In this document: positions 1 to 36,129 of the stretch, piece by piece
How the letters are laid out: every line of letters starts with the position of its first letter
Numbering within the stretch: the stretch's first letter is position 1
From: Anoplopoma fimbria
Lineage: Eukaryota; Chordata; Actinopteri; Perciformes; Anoplopomatidae
Reading direction: 5' to 3'
NCBI RefSeq assembly: GCF_027596085.1
Contig: NC_072467.1
Location: 28,219,082 to 28,283,081, forward strand
Length of the DNA stretch: 64,000 bases
The notes under the pieces: generated by a model
The model's database searches: none
Seen by the model: only the letters and a program-made list of their open reading frames with translations
What the model was told of the DNA's origin: nothing
Position numbers and translations under genes: made by a program

Positions 1-316
1 TGTTTGTCCTTCAATGAAATCAACATTTTTAGGTCAAAAGGTCATCAAAAAAACGTAATCAGTAAATGTGAGGTATAAAGTCTTTCCTCTGCTCTGCTGA
101 ACAAGGTGTAATCTCCTGATTAATTTGCTAATTAGAGCTGAATAATGAGATGTGGTTTTCTTAACGAGTTTCTCCATTAGAGAGGTCAGAAGGGAAATCT
201 GCAGATTCAAAAAGCAAACAGCACTCAGCATGTTTGTTTCTCTTTTGGAGTCTCATCATGTATGAAATCCTGTTTTTAGGTCATAAAGCATAACCGTCAT
301 TGAGTTGTGTGTTTAC

Positions 317-407
317 CTGATATCTTCACGTTCACGGGCGTCCAGAGACAGATGTTTCCCAGAATCCTCAGCTCGGCACGCTGCAGTTTATTATCATCAC
401 GGACGCC
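317..407 (-). CDS. Single exon of an unidentified gene
   Basis: On the minus strand a 91-nt segment has an AG acceptor preceded by a mixed tract (GCTGCAG) and a gtaaac donor. Only one of its three frames is open; it encodes 30 residues starting GVRDDNKLQRAELRILGN and ending PVNVKIS, with an out-going phase of 1. GC content is clearly above the flanks. I do not recognise the protein. It lies 2 kb beyond the SPG11 stop on the same strand, so it would be an internal exon of the next gene, which continues left of the window; I could not find its preceding exon between 408 and 2230. It could also be a chance frame or a decayed exon. Confidence 0.4.
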
Positions 408-1746
408 CTGCAGCGGTAATGAGCAAAACAAAAAAAGACTGACATAAAAGAAGAACATCTGCAAATTTCAGCAAATTTAAACCCCGGAGAATCTTGTTAA
501 TGGCCGAAGGAAGCTGATGAAGTAAAAACAAGAAATTAATTCATGGTCAGATCTCTGCATCTGGATGAAGCAACATATCACAGCTTCTGACAGTTCACCG
601 GAATATTAACTTAAATGTCCAATCTCAAATATTTCAGGTGGAAAGACATGAGGAGAGGACTGACACTGAGCGAGGACTACCATCTAGAGGAGGAACAGAG
701 AACTGCAGCTTCACAGCAGAGAATCTACATCCAGTTGAAAGTAATTTAAAGGAACTGTGGGTGAGATTGAGTGACCTCTAGTGGTGAGGTTGCAGATTGC
801 AAGCAACAAATTGACCCTCTGCTCACACCTCCTTTATCGAGCATGTCTGAGATCTACGGTGGCCCACAGGTAGGGACTCTTATCAATACTCAATATGTTT
901 TCATGACTAAATGGTTGCTTTTAAAAATATAAATAGTATCTTAAAAAACAAACAACTTGAGAACAGGATTAACAGAAGTTATTTCTTATTTAGATACAAC
1001 TAAATATTGTTTCTAGAGCAGCGACAGCAATGTCACTAAACAGAATCATTAATATCTCACTGGAAACAAATCTAAAATGTCAATAAAATGAATATAATTA
1101 AATAGTATCAGTCATTCCTTCTGTTCTCTGTCCTCCTGTCTGCTCTGATAAGTTTACAAGAATAAACTAAACAAAACAGTTAAACTACAGACAGACAGCT
1201 TCTGTTTCAGCGGCCAATTGAATTAGGTTTCACTTTCGTTTACATGTTCATGCTTGTTAAACATATATATTGATAAAATATTGTGTTATTATTTGCGAAT
1301 GTTTTATTGCAGTAAGTATTGAAAAAGTACTAATAAAAAGCACTGGTAACGTCAGAGCTTATCAATACTCAGATCTTTAGTAATCCGGGCTAGCTTAGCA
1401 CCGAGTATCGGTAGCCATCTCTACTTTTAGGTAATTAAAAAAACACGAACGTCTCTTTCTAGAGCCGGTGTTCGTTAGTGTTTGTCTGTTCTGGGCTTCT
1501 GTAGAAACACGGCGATGCAACATGGAAGACGATGAGCTCCCAAGTAGATATAACTGGCTTTTTCTAAGCTAAATAAAACACAACAATTCTTAGTTTCAGG
1601 CCATTATACACTCATGAAAACTATCAGCTAATAAACTATGATGTATTGTAGTTTAACATATAACTTGGTACATCCTGAGGGGGAATTCACAAACTGACCA
1701 GCAGAACATAGTATTAAAATGACATATATATGCATACATAATATAC
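408..1746. other. Intergenic, no gene seen
   Basis: AT-rich. It contains a short dispersed sequence (about 770-815, CCTCTAGTGGTGAGGTTGCA) whose reverse complement recurs near 34405-34445. I looked for an upstream partner of the exon at 317-407 and found none. A plus-strand ATG at 1522 opens only 16 codons. Confidence 0.6.
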
Positions 1747-1776
1747 TGTATATATATATATATATATATATATATG
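1747..1776. repeat. (TA)n microsatellite
   Basis: About 14 TA units beyond the SPG11 3' end. Confidence 0.9.
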
Positions 1777-1849
1777 CCTATATATGTACTATCAAGATGC
1801 AATGGGCAAAGGAAAGAAAGCAGCCGCTCACGGCAGGAGAATAATAAAT

Positions 1850-2050
1850 CAAAATGAAGATGTTTGTGAAAAAAGCTCCAGAAAATTCTCAGAAACTCAA
1901 AAAATAAATAATATAAAACAAAGCCAAAATAAAAATGACGCTAGTGTTGTAGGAGCTCCAGAAAAATCTCAAAAAATACAAATAAAAAATGAATCAAAAT
2001 GAGGACCGTTGTGAAAGAGCTCCAGGAAAATCTCAGAAAACTATAATTAT
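1850..2050. repeat. Repeat with GAGCTCCAGGAAAATCTCAG, first locus
   Basis: Three or four imperfect copies of GAGCTCCAGAAAAATCTCAG, with AATGAGGACCGTTGTGAAAG between them. The same sequence occurs in SPG11 intron 38 (3235-3400). Confidence 0.7.
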
Positions 2051-2230
2051 ATAATAAGAAAATTTAAAAAAGTGCAGAAATCCATTGATCTGCAGCATTT
2101 GATGAAAGCAGAAAACATTGATACAAACCAGTTTAAAAAGCTCATTTAATGTAATTTCTTATATCATGTCGTGACTTTATACATTTAGATTTTTGGACAG
2201 TAAATCTCCAGTATTTCATTTTTCTTATCA

Positions 2231-2236
2231 TTTATT
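2231..2236 (-). terminator. Candidate SPG11 polyadenylation signal
   Basis: AATAAA on the minus strand lies about 150 nt downstream of the SPG11 stop codon and is the first canonical signal after it. It implies a short 3' UTR. No transcript evidence is available here. Confidence 0.4.
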
Positions 2237-2384
2237 AGTATAAAAAGCTTCTATTCAGTTATTTCATGAGCATAAAATCATTTTTAATTCACAGATTTAG
2301 AAAAGACAAAGACTGTTCTTTTTTTGTACGTTTTGCTTTTTTATAAATAAATGTATTTCAGTTCTTGGTTCAGTCGTCAGCCGA

Positions 2385-26649
<24,265 letters not shown>

Positions 26650-26775
26650 GGTGGGACAGGTGGTGCGTTCAGGTGCTCACTGCGGACACAGTTCTGTCCC
26701 TTAAACGCATCAGAACAGCGACGGGAGAGGAAACGTTTGGACATTTCCTCCTGAAGCAGCAGCTGACTCCGAGCG

Positions 26776-26820
26776 GTCACGTGTCCTGTCTGCCCTGTCA
26801 GCTGACCAGGTCTGACCAAT
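26776..26820 (-). promoter_or_regulatory. SPG11 upstream region with CLEAR-like E-box and CCAAT box
   Basis: The palindromic core GTCACGTG lies at 26776-26783, 127 bp upstream of the SPG11 ATG. With its flanks it matches nine of ten positions of the CLEAR consensus GTCACGTGAC bound by TFEB/TFE3 at lysosomal genes. A CCAAT box (26816-26820 on the plus strand, a motif that works in either orientation) is 33 bp further upstream. Both suit a promoter driving the lysosomal gene on the minus strand. Motif match only; a plain USF or MYC E-box is the alternative. Confidence 0.45.
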
Positions 26821-26899
26821 AGAGAGTCGAGAAGAAAGTCATCGAAACAAGCAGGAAACAATTAAATACATATATATTTATTTTTAGAAGAGAGACTTT

Positions 26900-27550
26900 T
26901 TGTTGTATGTATGAAGAAAAATGCTAATGCTACTAAATTTTATATTTTATTTAAACATTTTAAAAAATGTTTGTATTTTAAACATTTAAAAATTTTTATA
27001 TTTTATCTATATAATATTATATATATATATATATATATATTAACATATATATATCAATCAAACAACAATTTTTTATTATTTTTATCTTTATAATTTTTTT
27101 TTATTTATACAAACAACAAAAATCAATCAAACAACAATCATTTTTATTTTTATCTACTAAATTTTATATTTTATTTAAACATTTTAAAAAAATCATTTTT
27201 ATACTAATATATTTTTAGAAATGTTTATATTTTATTTAAACATTTAAAAAAATATATATATTTTATTTAAACATTTTTAAAAAATGTTTATGTTTTATTT
27301 AAACATTCATTTTTTTATATATATATATATAAATATAATTTTTTATAACATTTTATCATAACATAATTTTTTGTTTATTTATTTACACAAACAACAAAAA
27401 TCAATCAAACAACAATCATTTTTATTTTTATCTAATAAATTTTATATTTTATTTAAACATTTTAAAAAATGTTTATATTTGATTTAAACATTTAAAAATA
27501 TATATATATATTTTATTTAAACATTTTTAAAAAATGTTTATATTTTATCT
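26900..27550. repeat. AT-rich palindromic array between SPG11 and CIAO2A
   Basis: About five diverged copies of a unit holding TTTTATTTAAACATTT and the inverted repeat AAACATTT-TAAA-AAATGTTT, interrupted by TA runs, plus two copies of a block with ACAAACAACAAAAATCAATC. It fills most of the 1.17-kb space between the two divergent start codons. Confidence 0.85.
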
Positions 27551-27692
27551 AGGAGTAGTGATAGAAAGTAGCTCAATAAGGAAAGACTCAAGTGAATTAA
27601 AAGTATGTCAAAACATATATAATAAAATGTATTTAGTTATGATCCACCACTGATCACAGTTTGATCTTTCATCGATTGCTTTCCCTGAGAAA

Positions 27693-27750
27693 CAGGAAGC
27701 GGAAGTGAGTCAACTCACATGTCCAGAGTCCGTTAAAACACTTCCGGGTT
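27693..27750 (+). promoter_or_regulatory. CIAO2A proximal promoter with two ETS-type sites
   Basis: Seventy to 130 bp before the CIAO2A ATG are CAGGAAGCGGAAGTGA (27693-27708) and CTTCCGGG (27741-27748), a direct and an inverted GGAA-core ETS/GABPA-like site. No TATA box lies at a suitable distance. Paired ETS sites are typical of TATA-less housekeeping promoters, which suits an iron-sulfur assembly gene. Motif match only. Confidence 0.5.
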
Positions 27751-27806
27751 CGATAGAGATCTGCTGGAGCTGGTTTGTCTCCTCAAAGTCACGACTGTCG
27801 GTTGTT

Positions 27807-27833
27807 ATGGCGGCTGGTACAGCATGGAGGTAG
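27807..27833 (+). promoter_or_regulatory. Upstream ORF overlapping the CIAO2A start
   Basis: An ATG at 27807, in a good context (G at +4), opens a frame of eight codons (M-A-A-G-T-A-W-R) closed by TAG at 27831-27833. It therefore overlaps the main ATG at 27824 in a different frame. If the mRNA begins upstream of 27807, ribosomes reading this frame end 7 nt past the main start. That would lower CIAO2A initiation or favour the downstream Met30. The transcription start is not visible, so this is inference. Confidence 0.5.
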
Positions 27834-28999
27834 TCTGCAGCCTCGGTTCTCTCACCGCCGACACAGTGTTACAGTTCTCTGGACTCCTGGACCACCCGAG
27901 GAGCGAAGAGATGGAGGAGAAAGCGTTAGAAGTGTACGGTGAGAGGAGCTCAACACCCTATGAGTATACTGATAACGAGGAGCTCAACACAGTATGAGTA
28001 TACTGATAACAAGGAGCTCAACACAGTATGAGTATACTGATAACATAGCTCATATGAGTATACTGTTAACGGAGGAGCTCAACACAGTATGAGTATACTG
28101 ATAACAAGGAGCTCAACACAGTATGAGTATACTGTTAACAGGAGCTCAACACAGTATGAGTATACTGTTAACGAGGAGCTCAACACAGTATGAGTATACT
28201 GATAACAAGGAGCTCAACACAGTATGAGTATACTGTTAACGAGGAGCTCAACACAGTATGAGTATACTGATAACAAGGAGCTCAACACAGTATGAGTATA
28301 CTGTTAACAAGGAGCTCAACACAGTATGAGTATACTGTTAACGAGGAGCTCAACACAGTATGAGTATACTGTTAACGAGGAGCTCAACACAGTATGAGTA
28401 TACTGTTAGTATACTGAGGAGCTCAACACAGTATGAGTATACTGATAACAAGGAGCTAACACAGTATGAGTATACTGTTAACGAGGAGCTCAACACAGTA
28501 TGAGTATACTGTTAACAAGGAGCTCAACACAGTATGAGTATACTGTTAACAAGGAGCTCAACACCCTATGAGTATACTGATAACAAGGAGCTCAACACAG
28601 TATGAGTATACTGTTAACAAGGAGCTCAACACCCTATGAGTATACTGTTAACAAGGAGCTCAACACAGTATGAGTATACTGATAACGAGGAGCTCAACAC
28701 AGTATGAGTATACTGATAACAAGGAGCTCAACACCCTATGAGTATACTGTTAACAGGAGCTCAACACAGTATGAGTATACTGTTAACGAGGAGCTCAACA
28801 CAGTATGAGTATACTGTTAACAAGGAGCTCAACACAGTATGAGTATACTGATAACGAGGAGCTCACTACTTCATATTATACTCTATAATATACTTAATAT
28901 TATATATATATATATATATACAGGCCTGAATATACTGTTAACGAGGAGCTCACTACTTCATACACTTCATATTATACTCTATAATATACTTCATATAAT

Positions 29000-29034
<35 letters not shown>

Positions 29035-29122
29035 GCCTGAATATACTGTTAACGAGGAGCTCACTACTTCATATACTTCATATTATACTCTATAATATAC
29101 TTCATATAATACTTTATATTAT

Positions 29123-29180
<58 letters not shown>

Positions 29181-32100
29181 CCCTGAGTATACTGTTAACG
29201 AGGAGCTCAACACAGTATTCTTATACTTCATATTATACTTTATATTATAGTTCTTATACTTCATATTATACTTCATTATATACTTCAAATACTTTATATT
29301 ATACTTCATATATACTTCTTATCTTCATATTATACTTCATATTATACTTTATATTATAGTTCTTATCCTTCATATTATACTTTATATTATAGTTCTTATA
29401 CTTCATATTATACTTTATATTATACTTTATATTATTAACGTAGTTGGATGTGAAGGCAACGTTAAATATGCGATTTAATGAATGGAGTTTGGTGAGATCG
29501 ACTCAAATGGATAATTCTCTGAACTGTTTTTGTTGTGTTTGTATAGAAATAGCACAAAGTACTGCAACAGAACATAAATATATGGTTTCTGAATGGAGTT
29601 TGGTTTGTTTGGAATGAATGCCACATTATGGGCCGACTTAATGCATAATAGTTGATTTATTGAATGGAGTTTGGTGAGGTTGCAGTTTAAGGAACATACT
29701 GGGATTAATACTGGAACTTAATTTAGATAATTGTTTTTCTGAATGGAGTCTGGTTTGTTTGGAGTGAATGCCACATTTTGGGACTACATTGTACTTAATG
29801 GCTGATTTTCTGAATTGAGTTTGGTGTGGTTGGATCGAGCAGAACTTGTACCTGGTACAGAACTGGAATTCTTCCTCTACTGTAGATAAATAATGTTGTT
29901 AGAGAATATCAATCTTCATAACATACTGTTGTTTAATTCAGCTCAGTTCGATTCGTCTCAGTTTGTTTCCTTTTCATGGTTTAATTTGTTCCTGATTACT
30001 TTCTAGTTTCAGATTAATGTCTTTGCCTATAGTTCGAGTAAACAACGTCACATCTTGTTTCTCCTCCAGACGTGATCCGATCGATCCGGGATCCGGAGAA
30101 GCCCAACACCCTGGAGGAGCTGGACGTGGTGACGGAGAAATGTGTGGAGGTCCAGGAGCTCGGAGAGGACGAGTTCCTCATCATCATCAAGTTCTCCCCG
30201 ACCGTCCCTCACTGCTCTCTGGCCACGCTGATCGGTGAGTCACTCTGATGGTCACCCAACGGACCAGAACCAGAGACAACACACCTTTTAGATTCATCCT
30301 CTTATCTCAAAAGGCTTTTTCAACAAACCTGATTCTATTTTGAGTGTGTTAAGGTTTATTCAGGTCTTTTTATCAGATCATTGCTGATGGTGTCAAAAGC
30401 AGTGAAGACGGGGAAAGTTCAGAAAAGAAAAAGAAAGAAAAAGCTGTTTGTTTGTTCTGATTAGTTGATTGAATGGAAAGATCTTTAAAAAAAAAATTGT
30501 TTCTCCACAAAGAAATCGCACAAAAGCAGCACTTTAATAATTGTGTTTACCAGAGATGTGCTCGTTAGTTTCTTTGAAGTCATTCAGAATGGAAGAAAGC
30601 ATAGAAAACAACGAATCAATTAAAGAAATGTAATTACTAAAAAGAGCGATTAATAAACTATACCACTATAAATATCAATATGTATTAGGATGTGAGCTGT
30701 CATTTCTTCAGAAAAGTAATTATTACTGAAAAACAGGAATATTTCTATGCATGAATAATACATCTTTGTATTCATATATTCTGATCAGACTTGTTTCTTG
30801 TGTTCTTGTCTGTGTGTTTGCAGTTATTTACATTATTCATGGCTGCAAAGTCATTTTCTTTTGAGGAGACAGATTGTACTCAGAGCAGAGTTGAGAACTG
30901 AAGTCTGACTGAAGCAGAGTTTCCTCTTCGTCCAATCTCCTCGTTAAACGGAGTGAAGAGTATAACGTAGACGCTGATTTATTGGTATGCAGACACACAT
31001 TCTGGAACGGACTCCTGAACGTTATCATCACTTTAAACATTGACCTTTAATTCACAATTCATCACAGTTCTCTTCACACTTTTGTAATTAAAGCTTTTGA
31101 CTGTTGCCTGTTAAATGAACCCGTCCGTAGGTTCACAGTCACGTGTTTTCCACACAGTTTAAAGTACAGAATGTTTTAAGGTTACAGTTTACAAGATATA
31201 TTGCATTTAAATTTAAACTGCAGACTGATATTTGTTATTCTCAAACGTCTTTGTGTTCGAGTGATGAAGTTTGTTTTTCGTTCGTTAGTTCATTTGTTTG
31301 GTGATTGTCAGGTCAAAAGACATCCAGTTTTATTTTCATAATCTTTATTATTTGCTGCTTAATTTCATCTTTGTTTGTCATAGTTAAATATGAAAGACAA
31401 TTCTAAAATAAAGTTTTGAGAACCTGGAAAGAAAAGATAGGTTTTTATTATTCTTCCTGAGAAATATTGTTGTGCGGCAGAACAAAGACTGAAAACTAAA
31501 ACATAAACTAGATGGGCAATCAGAGCGTGCAGAGTTCAACCAAGGCTGTTTGGGGAAAATAAAGCGTGTATCCTCCCCATGATTCGTATTAAACATTTAA
31601 CATGTTCTTCCTCAGCCCATTCTTCACTTTTCCTCCAAGTTTCATGAAAATCAGATGTGAAGTTTAAACTTTAAACCTGCTGACAAACAGACGAAAACAT
31701 GAAAACACGTTTTCCTTTTTAAGTCACCTTATATTTTGATTAATTAAGATACTATAATTCAAATGTGACGTATAAGAATAAAAGCTTTATTACAGTAACT
31801 GAACAAAATAATTTCTATATTTTAGCATATTATAGTTTGTGATGTTCAACTCACAGTCAAATAACCTCATTTTTCTTCATCATCACACGCTCAGCATTCT
31901 GGTTCTGAATGGAACAACAATATTTCTGTGTGAAAAAGTCGTTACGATTGATGAGGCCAAGAATTGGTTGCCTATTAATCTAAATGGTTGCCAACGGCGA
32001 CCTGGCAACTCTTACAGTCCAGCTGTAATTATGAAAGACAGTTTTCATCCAGCACTGATTGTAGAGCTACGACTCTTATTATTCAACTCTTATTTCTAAT

Positions 32101-35100
32101 CTGAATGCTGATGACACTCTTAATGGGATGAAAACAGGAGGTGAGATAGAAGTGACGGGTCTCCTGAAGTGACCTCGTGACCTTTCCTCACTCTGACATA
32201 TCCAAATATATATCTGTGGAAATATGACAAGTATCATAAAAGTTTGTTTCTTTTCCATTAAACCAATGGAAGAACCTCATTGGCTGTTTGTTGTGGGAAC
32301 CAGTGATGATGACTTCCTGTTTGACTACAGAAACACATCCCACCTTCAGCTATATGACCTCTGAACCTCATTTAAGACTCAGATTAGTATGTTTTGACTG
32401 TTTTCCAGACTCGTTGTTTCTCTGACTTGTTGTTCATCAGTGTCTCTGTGTGTCTGCAGGTCTCTGCTTACAAGTGAAGCTGCAGCGATGTCTCCCCTTT
32501 AAACACAAGGTGAGTTACACAATAGTGACTTTTTTTTTTTACCTTTTTATTGGGGATCTAGATCATTAATGTTCTATGTGGCTCTGCTCTAAGACTATGG
32601 AGGTGTGTAAAAAAGATGGTTCTCATACTGACACTGTTCACCGGACAACACATCTCCTCTTTCTCTGGTCCACTGGACATTCAGAGCCTCTCGAACAGCC
32701 AAAAGGTCAAATTGTCTCCATTAAAATGAGCAGAATGACCCATTATCAGCTCCTGTCTGCTGTGGAACCATGTACGGGACTGCTGTTACTAAATGACTGT
32801 CATATGGATGAAAAGTTTAAAATATGAACATTCTCAGGCAAGTTCTGCACTTATAATCGGCTCCTTTTCTTTCCTAAGACTTCTAAGTGGATTTATGGAC
32901 GTTTATACCAGATGCACATCAGATAAAATGAAATCCTCAGAAAGTGAAAGTCAAACTGAATCTAAAGATATTCACATCACGTCTGTGAGTCCAGATGTGA
33001 CTGAGTCATTACATCTCCTTTGGTTCATGGTTAAACCAGCCGGCGGCGATTACATGAATTTATATTTCCATGAACGTTTCAACTCGTAGAACAGAAGCTT
33101 TAAGTCCGAAACTCAAAACATGACTCAGCAAATCCACAGAAAAGAAAAAGAAGAAGATTAAACTTCTGGAGTTCAGCTGTTATTTCATTAACTATTCAAA
33201 AGAGAACGACTGAGAAACTCAGAGAGGTGAGGGGTAAAAGGACGGTAATTAGCTGCTTATTCACCAACTGGTTTGAGAGGTCAAAGGTCGAGTTCCTGGA
33301 CGGGAATCAAACAGGCGGCAGTGAGAAGCAGCAGGTGGAGAGAGGAAGCTCTTTTCTGCTGACAGACTGCACAAACAACACTGCTCCCAAAACGAATAAC
33401 TCTTCATTAATTATTTAATATGCAACGTTAACCACTATGCAATTAAAAATACTCAATATATCAACACTTCATATTTACATCTTCATATGTGCAATAATGT
33501 GAACCAAAGCTTTTGTTGTTTTTTACGGTTTCATCATTTATGAAACATTTACTGTTTGTTTACTTATTTATTATGTTTATTACTGATGTCTCTTGTTGAT
33601 GCTTTATCCACTTTGCTGCTGTAATATTACACATTTCCTCGCTTTGGGACTATTGAACTGATAAAAATCATTTCTTTATGGAGCTGCTTTGAGTCTGATG
33701 TTGAAACAGGAAAACAAACAAACTGTTGACACAAAGATGGAAGAACATTATGGTCTAAAATAACCCTCAAAACATATTTATTTGTCTCCTGTGTCTCTGT
33801 TGGTCTCTGTTGTCGTTCCTCATTCTGAGCGTTTCTTTGTTCTCTTTAACACCAAACATTTAAATGAACTCTTTTTAAACACTTTGAACTCCTTATTGAA
33901 TTTCCTGAATAAATAACTTGTGTTAAAAAAAACATTCACCTGAGCTTGCGGCTGCCTTTTTATCATCCTCTGTTTTTTCTTTTCTCTTCTCAGCTGGAAA
34001 TTTACATTTCAGAGGGAACCCATTCTACTGAAGAAGATAGTGAGTTTGTCTTCATTTCTTTTTTAATTTAGAAGAGGAAATAGCTTCTGTAGACTGAATG
34101 ACCTCCAGCTGAGCCGGTGTTCAGTGTTCTGCAGCGAGGAGTCAACTCCAGAATACAAAGGACCCGGGTGGAACATTTAGGGGGATAGTGGAAGTGGAAT
34201 CTATTATTAAGTGTGTTTTCATTAGTGTATATTATTTATTATTATTATTTATTATGTATAACCACCTTAAACTAAGAATCGTTGGGTTTTTGTTCAACGT
34301 ATCTTCATACAACGTTTAATATGATATCTTACGAATAGTTACTCCTTATTTGTTTGTGTGTTTTCCTACTAAAGTCCAGCAACACGTGATTATTTCTGCA
34401 CGTTTCAGTTGGTTGCAATCTGCAGCCTCACCACTAGATGGTGCCAGATCCTTCACACTAAAGGCTTAGTGAGGTGAAAGTGGCTCTTCTAGTGGCAGCT
34501 GAGGGGCTCGCTGCTCTTGGGGTTAGCATAGCGTCTCGGCAGGATGATAATTAGCAAATGCTCGTACAAATTTGGAGTTTTGGAATCTATTGCAGCCACC
34601 AGACGTTTGTAAAGACAAATTGCTTCATTTAGGTCGTTCAGGAATCAGTTTCGAACAAAAACAACATCCGGAAGAGGTGATTTGGAGTTCTTTTTCGACA
34701 TATGATTGCATTTTCTGAATATGGTGTGATCACCGTGAGAATTGGTTTATATATTTGTGACGACACCGTTGTTCACTGTGACGCCAAACACACATTTTGA
34801 TTCCAAACTTCCAGTTTCTTTAACCAATGATGCTGATTTCTTCTCTTGTTAATCATCTGTCTCTCAGAGGATCTTTGTCTCCTTCAGTTGAACCCTTGAA
34901 CAGTAGTTCTCCATCTACTAAACTAAACAACATCTATTAGTAAAAAAAGACTTTCTTCAAAATAAAAGCTCTGTGTCAGCAGATTATGAATCATTCATAT
35001 TCATCGTTTGTGTATTTTATTTGTTCAAATTGTATTGTGTCTCCAGTCAACAAGCAGATCAACGATAAGGAGCGAGTGGCGGCCGCCATGGAGAACCCCA

Positions 35101-35147
35101 ACCTGAGGGAGATCGTGGAGCAGTGTGTCACCGAGCCCGACGACTGA
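27824..35147 (+). CDS. CIAO2A: Cytosolic iron-sulfur assembly component 2A, five exons
   Basis: CIAO2A (FAM96A, MIP18/DUF59 family) binds CIAO1. It supports cytosolic iron-sulfur protein maturation in a branch directed at iron regulatory protein 1 and stabilises IRP2, linking it to iron homeostasis. Exons: 27824-27938, 30070-30234, 32460-32509, 33994-34039, 35047-35147; all have GT/AG borders and compatible phases (477 nt, 158 residues plus stop; human 160). From [10 protein letters not shown] onward the protein is nearly identical to human: [25 protein letters not shown] with the family's reactive cysteine (Cys87 here), [20 protein letters not shown] and the C-terminal [10 protein letters not shown]. 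The first 29 residues differ from human and look like a variable N-terminal extension. The ATG at 27824 was chosen because it is the first in frame; the internal Met30 is a possible second start. An upstream ATG at 27807 opens a nine-codon frame that overlaps the start. Intron 1 is full of tandem repeats. Confidence 0.96.
27944..28863. repeat. 34-bp VNTR directly after the CIAO2A exon 1 donor
   Basis: About 27 near-identical copies of a 34-bp unit (GAGGAGCTCAACACAGTATG followed by AGTATACTGTTAAC). Variants are GATAAC/GTTAAC, CCCTATG/CAGTATG and GAGGAGC/AAGGAGC, plus one short and one rearranged unit. It begins 6 bp after the exon 1 end. Confidence 0.95.
28864..29445. repeat. Compound TA-rich repeats continuing the VNTR
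   Basis: Three longer units, each with GAGGAGCTCACTACTTCATA, a (TA)n run and CAGGCCTGAATATACTG, grow in length from left to right (28855-29190). They are followed by tandem TTCATATTATACTTTATATT units to about 29440. Confidence 0.9.
29474..29845. repeat. Diverged higher-order tandem repeat in CIAO2A intron 1
   Basis: Five occurrences of TGAATGGAGTTTGGTK (29480, 29592, 29662, 29740, 29812 approximately). Alternate ones are followed by TGTTTGGAATGAATGCCACA, so the period is about 150 bp made of two subunits. More diverged than the VNTR. Confidence 0.7.
30235..35046 (+). other. CIAO2A introns 2-4, nothing recognised
   Basis: Apart from the three small exons and the short dispersed sequence near 34405-34445, these introns hold AT-rich unique sequence with no repeats or frames that I can support. 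Confidence 0.5.
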
Positions 35148-35608
35148 CGGAGGAAGCTCCACCCACGAGGACTCACTCTGGAGTGATGGAGGTTTTATTA
35201 TTGTGGAGCGTCTCTACTGAGAGTCATGAATACTGAGAGGAGACTCAAAGTCTGGATGGAATCTGAACAAAGCCTCAGACGAGTGTGTTGACCGGTCATT
35301 CCCTGATGGACGACCTCGAGGAGGACGGGGGCGGGTCTTTGTGGAGGACGAGGACCGGTGTTTTCATCTCATCCTGTGATTTATAGAAGTCTGTCCTTTT
35401 TTTTGTAAATGCAATCATCACTCAGATTCAAACCCAGTCTCACATCAAACCCCTCTAGTGCTTTAAAATTATTATTATTCGTGGAAAATGTAATATTTCA
35501 GCATGTAAAATGTGAAATATGCATTTTATTTTCATAATCTTTGTTCAGTGAATATAAACTTTCTTTTGTTTGTTAGTTATAACAAAGTTATTTCATGTCA
35601 ACATCCAG

Positions 35609-35826
35609 TTCTGAAAAGTGAAGTCAAAGCTTCCTGTGTTAAAGCTGCATTCTCTCTCCTGTCCAGCAGGGGGCGACTCCTCTGGTTGTATAGAAGTCTA
35701 TGAGAAAATGACTCTACTTCTCTCTTGATTTATTCCCTCAGTAAACATTGTAAACATGAGTTTATGGTCTCAATCTCTAGTTTCAAGTCTTCTTCAATAC
35801 AGCATGATGTTCATTTAGTAAATGAT
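35609..35826 (+). mobile_element. Dispersed repeat family A, 5' fragment in the CIAO2A 3' UTR
   Basis: The head half of the element, from TCTGAAAAGTGAAGTCAAAG to TTTAGTAAATGAT. It stops where other copies continue GCTCCATTTAGAGTC. Confidence 0.65.
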
Positions 35827-36123
35827 CTCTACGTGTAGCTCACGTTTGAATCATTGTTTTTTCTTCCTGTTACCGTATTTCTCAACACAACAACATGATC
35901 GAGGACTCATTAATACGATGGATTATTGTGAAAACCATCAGTTTCATTATTGTTTCTTAGATTCTGTTTTTTTCTGCTGAGTTAGCTGTGATCCATCCCA
36001 CTAGAAACGGCTGCTTGTCTGCAGCGTTGGAACCAAACGCCCTCTGAGTGGATGTGTGATGTTAATGATGTGAGACTGGGCTGCAGATAATGAAGTCTGA
36101 ATCGTTTAGAGGTGATTATTTTA

Positions 36124-36129
36124 AATAAA
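36124..36129 (+). terminator. Candidate CIAO2A polyadenylation signal
   Basis: AATAAA is followed within about 45 bp by a GT-rich sequence (gagtcgtgtttcattg), the usual downstream element. It lies 977 nt after the stop codon. Confidence 0.45.

Noticed and set aside
1522..1572. Short plus-strand ATG frame with good start context (MEDDELPSRYNW...)
   Set aside because: Only 16 codons, and no convincing donor; no partner exon found.
27944..28863. Regular 34-bp direct repeats, CRISPR-like at first glance
   Set aside because: There are no unique spacers; the units are contiguous and the context is a fish intron.
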